A stretch of DNA of 6,826 nucleotides from positions 11,656 through 18,481 of the forward strand of contig MZXQ01000169.1 in the NCBI GenBank assembly GCA_002926195.1, in the 5' to 3' direction. This DNA is from Candidatus Methanomarinus sp. HR1. Its GTDB lineage: Archaea; Halobacteriota; Methanosarcinia; Methanosarcinales; Methanocomedenaceae. The notes under the pieces were generated by a model that saw only the letters and a program-made list of their open reading frames with translations, searched no databases and was not told the origin of the DNA. Position 1 is the stretch's first letter. Each line of letters starts with the position of its first letter. Positions 1 to 5,141 of this stretch are shown one piece after another. The translations under genes and the position numbers were made by a program.

Positions 1-593
1 TGCTTAAAGAGCTGTGGGCTTTGATTTAAAAAAGCCTCGGTATCAAAATATGTGATAGGGAAAAGGGCTGTCCCTCCTTCTGTGGCAGTCGCCACTACTT
101 TGGGCGTGCTTATCTCAATAAACCCTTCCTGTTCTAAAAAGCCTCTTACTGCGAAAAGCATATGATGTCTAATACGGAATACTGCCTGGGTCTTCGGACG
201 GCGTACATCCATGAACCGATTATCCAGCCTGGTGTCGAGTTCTGCCTCTACTTTACCGGTAGTATCCATGGGAAGAGGAGATTGTGCAGGATTGAGAATA
301 TCAATCTGTGTAGGTATAAGCTCGTATCCGTTAGGTGCTTTTGCTTCTTTTTTAACCACACCTTCTATTGTGATCACTGATTCACGACTTAATGATTTAG
401 CAGTTTGCAGGACATCAGGATCAATGGTCTTTTTAAATAATGTTACCTGGGTTAGGCCTTCCCTATCTCTAAGTATCAAGAACATGATACCTCCCAGGTC
501 GCGTATCTCATGGACCCAGCCTGCAAGACGTGCAGTTTGAGTATCCATTTCGGGTGTTATCTGAGTTGTGTAATGAGTTCGTCTGAATTCCAT
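1..593 (-). CDS. aspS: Aspartate--tRNA(Asp/Asn) ligase, archaeal type, N-terminal part (cut by window edge)
   Basis: Class II aminoacyl-tRNA synthetase that charges tRNA with aspartate in the cytoplasm. I translated the minus strand by hand: 197 codons from ATG 593-591, open to the window edge. Residues 1 to about 105 form the OB-fold anticodon-binding domain (AGWVHEIRDLGG at 24-35). They are followed by the archaeal AspRS linker (TGKVEAELDTRLDNRFMD at 112-129), class II motif 1 ending at Pro164, and the start of the active site (TATEGGTALFP at 169-179). The start is supported by AGGTGA at 598-603, four bases upstream. Aligned from memory with Thermococcus kodakarensis AspRS, the specificity residues Trp26 and Lys85 are His28 and Pro87 here. 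That is the state known for non-discriminating enzymes, which also charge tRNA-Asn and need an amidotransferase (GatCAB). It is transcribed divergently from the epimerase gene. Family assignment is very secure; non-discriminating specificity is inferred from two residues. Confidence 0.97.
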   Translation of the reverse strand, partial: MEFRRTHYTTQITPEMDTQTARLAGWVHEIRDLGGIMFLILRDREGLTQVTLFKKTIDPDVLQTAKSLSRESVITIEGVVKKEAKAPNGYELIPTQIDILNPAQSPLPMDTTGKVEAELDTRLDNRFMDVRRPKTQAVFRIRHHMLFAVRGFLEQEGFIEISTPKVVATATEGGTALFPITYFDTEAFLNQSPQLFK

Positions 594-619
594 GGACTCA
601 CCTTGAGTATAGTATTATG

Positions 620-640
620 TTGGACCGTTAAATGGTTCAA
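620..640. promoter_or_regulatory. 21-bp imperfect dyad, candidate operator at the aspS transcription start
   Basis: Left arm TTGGACCGTT (620-629) and right arm AATGGTTCAA (631-640) flank a central A; 8 of 10 positions are symmetric. The two asymmetric positions would be G-U in a plus-strand RNA but A-C in the aspS leader RNA, so a site for a dimeric DNA-binding protein is likelier than an aspS leader hairpin. It lies about 25 bp downstream of the aspS TATA-like element, where transcription should begin. A regulatory role is inference. Confidence 0.4.
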
Positions 641-659
641 GTTTATCTTGATGTGGTTC

Positions 660-669
660 TTATAATATT
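660..669 (-). promoter_or_regulatory. TATA-box-like element for aspS
   Basis: The minus strand reads AATATTATAA here. With the usual archaeal spacing of about 25 bp the start site falls near 640, giving a leader of roughly 46 nt that contains the AGGTGA ribosome binding site at 598-603. It is the best TATA match at a workable distance upstream of aspS, but the region is generally AT-rich, so the match is only moderately specific. Confidence 0.45.
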
Positions 670-732
670 AATCTACGCTTCGCCAGAAAGAGTCAACAAA
701 ATAATAGTTAAATTTATTAGTTTTCAACTATA

Positions 733-740
733 TTTATATA
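733..740 (+). promoter_or_regulatory. TTTATATA, TATA-box-like element upstream of the epimerase gene
   Basis: This is a full match to the archaeal TATA consensus. However, its distance would place the transcription start at about 760-763, on or just past the TTG start codon at 761, which would leave out the good ribosome binding site at 748-754. A weaker element at about 711-719 (AATTTATTA) would start transcription near 739 and keep that site in the leader. Which one is used cannot be decided from sequence. Confidence 0.35.
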
Positions 741-747
741 TAATAAC

Positions 748-754
748 GGGGTGA
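748..754 (+). promoter_or_regulatory. Ribosome binding site GGGGTGA that fixes the TTG start of the epimerase
   Basis: GGGGTGA contains GGTGA, complementary to the archaeal 16S rRNA 3' end, and is followed by six bases and then TTG at 761. The next in-frame Met is residue 62, far inside the Rossmann fold, so this site and the nucleotide-binding motif right after the TTG settle the start. Confidence 0.8.
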
Positions 755-760
755 AATTAA

Positions 761-1672
761 TTGAATATATTGATAACAGGCGGTGCCGGATTTATTGGCT
801 CACATCTGGCTGACCATTTCTCTAAGGAAAACACAGTATTTATACTGGATAATTTTAGTACAGGGAGATTAGAAAACATTGATCAGGACAGATGCATTAC
901 AATAAAAGGCGACATCCGTAATAAAGAACTTCTGGATAGCATTATGCAGGATATAGACTATGTCTTTCATGAAGCTGCCCTGATCTCAGTTCCTCTCAGT
1001 ATGAAAGACCCATCCGGTACTATTAAGATCAATACTCTGGGAACTTTGAATGTACTGGAATCAGCCAAAAAAGCAGGTGTAAAAAAGGTGATAATTGCAT
1101 CATCTGCAGCCGTTTATGGAAATGATCCTGTCTTACCTAAACATGAGGGTATGACACCAGTTCCGGAATCACCATATGCTGTTACTAAAATTGATTGCGA
1201 ATACCTGGCCCGGATTTTTTTTAATTATCACGGTCTCTCCACTGCAGTGCTGCGATACTTCAATGTTTACGGACCCAGGCAGGATCCTAATTCACCATAT
1301 GCTTCTGCTATACCGATCTTTATTAAAAAAGCACTTTTAGGAGAAGATATTATTATTTACGGGGATGGAGACCAGACCCGTGATTTTATTTACGTAAGCG
1401 ATATTGTGCATGCAAATGAAGTAATGATGACACGCGGGGATGGTGGTGTATTTAATGCAGCCTCCGGAATATCTATTACTATCAATCAAGTTGTCAAGAT
1501 AATTCTTGAAATAACAGGATCTCAATCCAATGTGATCCATACGGATGTCAGGGAAGGGGATGTCAAGTTTTCATCTGCTGATATTACTATAATCTCACAG
1601 TGGTGGAAAACGGAAGTAGATATACAAAATGGTCTTATCAGTTTGGTTGAATATATGAAGAAAATTTGCTAG
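761..1672 (+). CDS. NAD-dependent sugar-nucleotide epimerase (GalE/WbpP-like, extended SDR)
   Basis: 303-residue extended short-chain dehydrogenase/reductase, probably a UDP-hexose or UDP-N-acetylhexosamine 4-epimerase acting in the cytoplasm. What can be seen: the NAD-binding motif TGGAGFIGS (6-14), Asp/Asn after the second strand (LDNFSTG, 29-35), DIRN (51-54), the catalytic SSAAVYG (114-120) and YAVTK with Tyr139 and Lys143, and the substrate-domain signature RYFNVYGPRQDP (165-176) typical of this group. All catalytic residues are present and the length fits archaeal GalE-like proteins. By alignment from memory, the gatekeeper position of GalE (large Tyr in E. coli, small in WbpP) is Ser271 here, which would leave room for an N-acetyl group; this is inference. 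It starts at TTG. It faces a DegT aminotransferase/acyltransferase operon and probably serves the same glycan pathway. A nucleoside-diphosphate sugar dehydratase is less likely but not excluded. Confidence 0.93.
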   Translation: MNILITGGAGFIGSHLADHFSKENTVFILDNFSTGRLENIDQDRCITIKGDIRNKELLDSIMQDIDYVFHEAALISVPLSMKDPSGTIKINTLGTLNVLESAKKAGVKKVIIASSAAVYGNDPVLPKHEGMTPVPESPYAVTKIDCEYLARIFFNYHGLSTAVLRYFNVYGPRQDPNSPYASAIPIFIKKALLGEDIIIYGDGDQTRDFIYVSDIVHANEVMMTRGDGGVFNAASGISITINQVVKIILEITGSQSNVIHTDVREGDVKFSSADITIISQWWKTEVDIQNGLISLVEYMKKIC

Positions 1673-1702
1673 CTGCTTTTTGTAGTCTTCGGAGCTTCAG
1701 TC

Positions 1703-1734
1703 AATAAAATCCGAGCGTTAGCGAGGATTTTGTT
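1703..1734. terminator. Stem-loop between convergent genes, covering the aminotransferase stop codon
   Basis: Arms AATAAAATCC (1703-1712) and GGATTTTGTT (1725-1734) pair at nine of ten positions, with one G-U in plus-strand RNA, around a 12-base loop containing GAGCGTTAGCGA. The TTTT at 1728-1731 lies in the right arm; a separate T5 run (1677-1681) follows the epimerase stop. It sits where convergent transcripts must end and could serve both. The aminotransferase stop (1718-1720) is in the loop and its last codons (through Gln-Asn-Pro-Arg) are in the right arm and loop. It could instead be a dispersed palindromic repeat. Confidence 0.5.
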
Positions 1735-2809
1735 CTATTGCAGCAGCTACAGTCCGGACATCATCTTCAGTTAGTCCCGGGTGAACAGGTAGTGAGAGTA
1801 CTTCACTTGCAGCCTTTTGTGCAACAGGGATTGTAGAAGTATATCCTAAGGTTTGATAAAAAGGCTGTTCATGTATTGGTACAGGATAATATACACCAGT
1901 ACCGATCCCGTTCTCTGTCAGATGCATACGCAGTTCATCCCTGGTAATTGAGAATTCCCGAGTCACCCGGATAGTATACTGATGAAAAACATGAATACTA
2001 TTCACTGATGTTGAAGGTGTTATTATTCCATCAATTCCCTGCAGCAGCTTATTTAATGTACGGGCATTTTCCTGTCTGGCCTTATTGAACTCATCAAGCT
2101 TTTTCAACTGTTCAATTCCTATTGCAGCCGCAATATCAGTCATTCTCAGGTTATCTCCGAATATCTCATGAATATATTGTTCATTTGAACCATGATTTCG
2201 TATCATCTTGATCTTATCAGCAACTGTTTTGTCGTTAGTTGTTACCATTCCCCCCTCACTTGTGGTCATGTTCTTAGTTGGATAAAAACTGAATGTAGCT
2301 GTCGAGAAAGATCCTGTTTTACGTCCGTTATATACAGCACCGTGAGCCTGGCAGGCATCTTCGATCACAGATAGATCATGATCATCTGCGATCTTCATGA
2401 TCTCATCCATTTGGGCCGGATGCCCATAAAGGTGGACAGGTATGATTGCTCTGGTCTTTGGTGTAATATTTTCAAGTATTGAATCGGGCGAGATATTGAA
2501 GGTATCATCCAGAATATCAGCAAATACCGGAACTGCCCCAACTGCCAGTATCATATTCGCTGTCGCTATGAAGGAAAATGGTGTTGTTATAACCTCATCT
2601 CCCTTTCCAATGCCATGTCCAAGTAGTGAAGCATAAAGTGCAGAAGTTCCGGAATTTACTGCTACTGCATAATCTACGCCGATATATTCGGCAAAATCAT
2701 GTTCAAATTGACCGACTTTCGGTCCCTGGGCAATTATCCCTGACCTCAATACATCATTAACTGCATTGATCTCTCTGTGTCCTATTAACGGTTTAGCGAT
2801 ATGGATCAT
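1718..2809 (-). CDS. DegT/DnrJ/EryC1 family PLP-dependent sugar aminotransferase
   Basis: 363 residues from ATG 2809. Fold-type I PLP enzyme that transfers an amino group, usually from glutamate, to a keto-sugar nucleotide. What can be seen: the family opening IAKPLIGHREINAV (4-17), LRSGIIAQGPKV (21-32), NSGTSAL (52-58) and TPFSFIATAN (76-85). The cofactor-binding EDACQAHGA follows at 150-158 (Asp151), then FSFYPTKNMT (173-182) with the Schiff-base Lys179, EGGM (185-188), RNHG (204-207), YYPVPIHEQPFY (307-318), and LPVHPGL near the end. Nothing is missing and the length is typical. A GTG at 2824 would add five residues, but it has no ribosome binding site and family members begin close to the ATG; the choice is still moderate. 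It lies 21 bp (6 bp if GTG) after the acyltransferase gene, so the two are almost certainly one operon. The exact sugar cannot be named: homologues act on 3-keto, 4-keto and other substrates. Confidence 0.94.
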   Translation of the reverse strand: MIHIAKPLIGHREINAVNDVLRSGIIAQGPKVGQFEHDFAEYIGVDYAVAVNSGTSALYASLLGHGIGKGDEVITTPFSFIATANMILAVGAVPVFADILDDTFNISPDSILENITPKTRAIIPVHLYGHPAQMDEIMKIADDHDLSVIEDACQAHGAVYNGRKTGSFSTATFSFYPTKNMTTSEGGMVTTNDKTVADKIKMIRNHGSNEQYIHEIFGDNLRMTDIAAAIGIEQLKKLDEFNKARQENARTLNKLLQGIDGIITPSTSVNSIHVFHQYTIRVTREFSITRDELRMHLTENGIGTGVYYPVPIHEQPFYQTLGYTSTIPVAQKAASEVLSLPVHPGLTEDDVRTVAAAIEQNPR

Positions 2810-2830
2810 GATATTTAATTCCACAAATTA

Positions 2831-3550
2831 TTAAATTTTATTCACTGTTCTTAATCCTTCCGGGAGATCCGTGATCCGTGCCGGCATTCCTATTGCCATT
2901 TTCCATGCAGGGACGTCCCTGGTCACAAGGGCACCTGCTGCTACCATTGCGCCCTCTTTGATCTCTATTCCAGGTAAGATAGTTGCATTGGCACCAATAG
3001 ACACATTGGAACATATATTAGGGCCACGTAACCCGGTATCTCTTCGAATAGGATATTTATCATTTGTACATACAGTACAGGGCCCAATAAAAACATTATC
3101 ACCTATAATCGTATTAGTAGGTATATATGCACGGCTCTGAATGCTGACATTGTTGCCTATTGTGACATTTCCGTCAATTATCGTATTTGTCCCGATCAGT
3201 ACATTACAACCTATTTTAGTATCTTCACGTATCAATACATTATGTCCGGTCTGGCATTCATCTTTTGTCCGGACCCTGCAATAAATAGCAGTATTGGGTC
3301 TGATCACACAATTTTTTCCTAATACAGTACCCTGGTATTCATATTCTTCAATTGACAGGTTCTGGCTAAATATCTCACGCTGCAGTGTTCTGTCCGGGTA
3401 ACCAAGCATAACATTCTCAAGAATGATACTCCCATCCCCGATTGCGGTCTGACCATAGATTCTTGCAGAATTATGAAGCTGGATGTTTAAATTATTATCA
3501 TTATTTTTATTATTTGAAATTTCTGACATTAATTTTTTATCATTCCCCAT
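2831..3550 (-). CDS. Hexapeptide-repeat (left-handed beta-helix) acyltransferase, WbpD/WlbB-like sugar N-acetyltransferase
   Basis: 239 residues, probably an acetyl-CoA dependent N-acetyltransferase acting on the amino group installed by the adjacent aminotransferase. From about residue 31 to 205 the protein is a run of [LIV]-G-x4 hexads (for example IGDGSI, VLGKNCVI, IGCNVLIGTNTII, IGNNVSI, IGDNVFIGPC), the left-handed beta-helix. His103 (QTGHNVLIRE) is a candidate catalytic base. The segment CTNDKYPIRRD (161-171), SIGANATILPGI (184-195) and the closing GALVTRDVPAWKMAIGMPAR (206-225) are typical of sugar N-acetyltransferases such as WbpD. The first 24 residues are polar and Asn-rich, with no visible function; Met8 (3529) is an alternative start. 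Neither start has a good ribosome binding site, but the TATA element at 3591-3598 fits the first. It is the promoter-proximal gene of the two-gene operon. O-acetyltransferase activity is the main alternative. Confidence 0.9.
   Translation of the reverse strand: MGNDKKLMSEISNNKNNDNNLNIQLHNSARIYGQTAIGDGSIILENVMLGYPDRTLQREIFSQNLSIEEYEYQGTVLGKNCVIRPNTAIYCRVRTKDECQTGHNVLIREDTKIGCNVLIGTNTIIDGNVTIGNNVSIQSRAYIPTNTIIGDNVFIGPCTVCTNDKYPIRRDTGLRGPNICSNVSIGANATILPGIEIKEGAMVAAGALVTRDVPAWKMAIGMPARITDLPEGLRTVNKI
3491..3514. repeat. AAT-rich trinucleotide tract inside the acyltransferase N-terminus
   Basis: Read on the minus strand this is a run of AAT/AAN codons that encodes the Asn-rich stretch at residues 13-20. 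Such a tract can gain or lose triplets by slippage without breaking the frame. It lies in the non-conserved extension before the beta-helix, so length changes should be tolerated. Confidence 0.5.
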
Positions 3551-3590
3551 CTTGTAAATAGAATTGTAGATGATATGTATCTATACTGAA

Positions 3591-3598
3591 ATTTATAA
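3591..3598 (-). promoter_or_regulatory. TATA box of the acyltransferase-aminotransferase operon
   Basis: The minus strand reads TTATAAAT. A start about 25 bp downstream falls near 3570, leaving a leader of about 20 nt before ATG 3550. It is about 19 bp from the oppositely oriented tbp TATA box. Confidence 0.55.
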
Positions 3599-3617
3599 CA
3601 AAATATGCTAAACAAAC

Positions 3618-3625
3618 TATATAAA
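3618..3625 (+). promoter_or_regulatory. TATA box of tbp
   Basis: TATATAAA preceded by the A-rich stretch AAACAAAC (3610-3617), which could act as a TFB recognition element. The expected transcription start is about 3645-3648, giving a short leader of about 12-15 nt. AGTGAT at 3649-3654 is five bases before the tbp ATG and could serve as a ribosome binding site within that leader. Confidence 0.7.
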
Positions 3626-3659
3626 GGTTTAAATGCCCATAAGACGATAGTGATTAATA

Positions 3660-4226
3660 ATGTCAAAATCTGATGATCCAAAGAAAACAATTAAGATCGA
3701 GAATGTGGTTGCTTCAACAGCCATTGGCACAACGCTCGACCTTCCAAAGATCACCGCACAGTTAGAGGGGGCTGACTATAATAAAGCACGGTTTCCCGGT
3801 GTAGTATATAGAACAAAAAACCCGAAAACTGCTGCTCTTATTTTCGGAAGCGGTAAGATTGTATGTACTGGAGCAAAGAGTATAGATGACGTTCACAACG
3901 GTCTGAAAAAGGTATTTAATGAACTGCGGGATATGAATATTGAAGTTATGGACAATCCAACTATCATTGTCCAGAATATTGTAGCATCTGCTGATCTTGG
4001 CACTGTACTTAACCTGAATGCGATTGCTATTGGGCTTGGACTTGAGAATATTGAATATGAACCGGAACAGTTCCCTGGATTAGTATACAGACTCAAAGAA
4101 CCGAAAGTAGTAATGCTTCTATTTGGTTCAGGCAAACTTGTAGTTACCGGTGGGAAAAAGACTGCAGATGCAGATGCGGCAGTAGATAAGATTATGGAAG
4201 AACTGGATGGTCTGGGACTTATTTGA
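3660..4226 (+). CDS. tbp: TATA-box-binding protein (archaeal TBP)
   Basis: 188-residue general transcription factor that binds and bends promoter TATA boxes and recruits TFB and RNA polymerase. It shows the two-repeat saddle: repeat 1 at about 9-97 and repeat 2 at about 100-187. Each has IxNxVAS, then FPGxVYR, PK and FGSGK, ending in TGAK or TGGK. The four DNA-intercalating Phe of eukaryotic TBP are matched by Phe45, Phe62, Phe138 and Phe155, with the same 17-residue spacing in both repeats. Length is typical for archaeal TBP (about 180-200). The second repeat (LNLNAIAIGLGLENIEYEPE, 117-136) looks like Methanosarcina TBP; the first repeat looks less similar to it from memory. Some archaea carry several TBP genes, so it may be one of a set. 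It has its own TATA promoter, making autoregulation possible, and its stop overlaps the start of the TatD-like gene. Confidence 0.98.
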   Translation: MSKSDDPKKTIKIENVVASTAIGTTLDLPKITAQLEGADYNKARFPGVVYRTKNPKTAALIFGSGKIVCTGAKSIDDVHNGLKKVFNELRDMNIEVMDNPTIIVQNIVASADLGTVLNLNAIAIGLGLENIEYEPEQFPGLVYRLKEPKVVMLLFGSGKLVVTGGKKTADADAAVDKIMEELDGLGLI

Positions 4227-5080
4227 ATAAAAATTCGCTTTTTCCAATAACAGATCATCATATGCATTTAGATCCCAGGTGCCAGGGGGTTGAAGCTGCC
4301 CGGGCATTTCAGCGTGCTGGCGGCACTCACATATTCCTGGTTTCAAAACCTTCATGGACCATTGGTGTTACTATTAATCATCCTGAGGATTACCGTAAAG
4401 TTTTTGATGAGACTGTTAAGATGGCTAATGATGTGGCGCAAGTGGGTGTAACTGCCTTTCCTGTACTGGGAGTTCATCCTGCTGCAATTACCAATATGTG
4501 CGATAGAGTCGGACTGATAAGAACTATTGAATTAATGAAAGCCGGATTGGAGATAGCAGCTACATATGTAGAAGAAGGTCTGGCAGTAGGATTAAAATCC
4601 GGCAGACCTCATTATGATGTTGAACCTATTCTATGGGATGCGTCCAATGAGATATTATCATATGCCATGGTACTGACCAGGGAAGCGGGATGTGCTCTTC
4701 AGTTGCATACTGAGAGCGCTACACAAGAAAATATTAAAGAGATTGCTGATATGGCAAGGGCAGTAGGTTTGCATCCCGGGAAGGTAGTGAAACATTTTTC
4801 ATCGCCTATGATAAAAGAATTTACGGATTGCGGGATATGGCCTGGAATATTGACTGGAAAAGGTATGATCGAAGAAGCACTTCTTCAGGGTGACAGGTTT
4901 ATGATGGAAACAGACTATATTGATGATCCCCAGCGTCCGGGTGCGGTGTTAGGTCCGAGAACCATACCACGTAAGAGTCTTGCATTGTATAAGGAATGGG
5001 GAGAGGAAGTGTTTAGGAAGATCCACCAGGAGAATCCGCAGAAAATATATGACGTTGAGATAGAACTTACCACAACTTAG
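4223..5080 (+). CDS. Archaeal TatD-like metal-dependent hydrolase (amidohydrolase TIM barrel)
   Basis: 285 residues, a TatD-related TIM-barrel hydrolase of the archaeal group (COG1099-like). The true substrate is unknown; bacterial TatD proteins are DNases, but this cannot be assumed here. What can be seen: the first-strand metal motif DHHMH (His13, His15), GVHP (His85), GRPHY (His130), QLHTES (His162), VKHFSSP (His191) and the C-terminal METDYIDDPQRPGAVLGPRT (228-247) with Asp231. TatD enzymes usually have a metal-bridging Glu three residues before the Arg of GRPHY; here that position is Lys125. The start is TTG at 4223, overlapping the tbp stop as TTGA, which suggests translational coupling. 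The next Met (residue 14) lies inside the HxH motif, so a later start would damage the active site. GGGA at 4214-4217 may help initiation. It is cotranscribed with tbp and possibly with the thermosome gene downstream. Confidence 0.9.
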   Translation: MNKNSLFPITDHHMHLDPRCQGVEAARAFQRAGGTHIFLVSKPSWTIGVTINHPEDYRKVFDETVKMANDVAQVGVTAFPVLGVHPAAITNMCDRVGLIRTIELMKAGLEIAATYVEEGLAVGLKSGRPHYDVEPILWDASNEILSYAMVLTREAGCALQLHTESATQENIKEIADMARAVGLHPGKVVKHFSSPMIKEFTDCGIWPGILTGKGMIEEALLQGDRFMMETDYIDDPQRPGAVLGPRTIPRKSLALYKEWGEEVFRKIHQENPQKIYDVEIELTTT

Positions 5081-5130
5081 ATATAGAAGTTCAAACATAC
5101 GAAAAGCGAATTGCGATACTAATAATAAAT

Positions 5131-5134
5131 GGAG
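5131..5134 (+). promoter_or_regulatory. Ribosome binding site GGAG of the thermosome gene
   Basis: GGAG lies seven bases before ATG 5142, a standard spacing. The 61-bp gap before it has no convincing TATA box at the right distance; TATAG at 5083-5087 is the only weak candidate, so the gene may rely partly on readthrough from the tbp operon. Confidence 0.6.
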
Positions 5135-5141
5135 AATAATT

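Noticed and set aside
211..540. 109-codon plus-strand open frame at the left end
   Set aside because: It is antisense to aspS, whose reading frame is unambiguous and family-conserved.
2810..2824. GTG at 2824 as the start of the aminotransferase
   Set aside because: No ribosome binding site precedes it, and family proteins start close to the ATG at 2809. It is not fully excluded.
3572..3581. GATA-TG-TATC inverted repeat near the start of the sugar operon
   Set aside because: The arms are only four bases each in an AT-rich region, so chance occurrence is likely.
3893..4267. Minus-strand open frame across the tbp/TatD-like junction
   Set aside because: It overlaps two well-supported plus-strand genes, has a Ser/Pro-rich composition typical of an antisense frame, and shows no recognisable domain.
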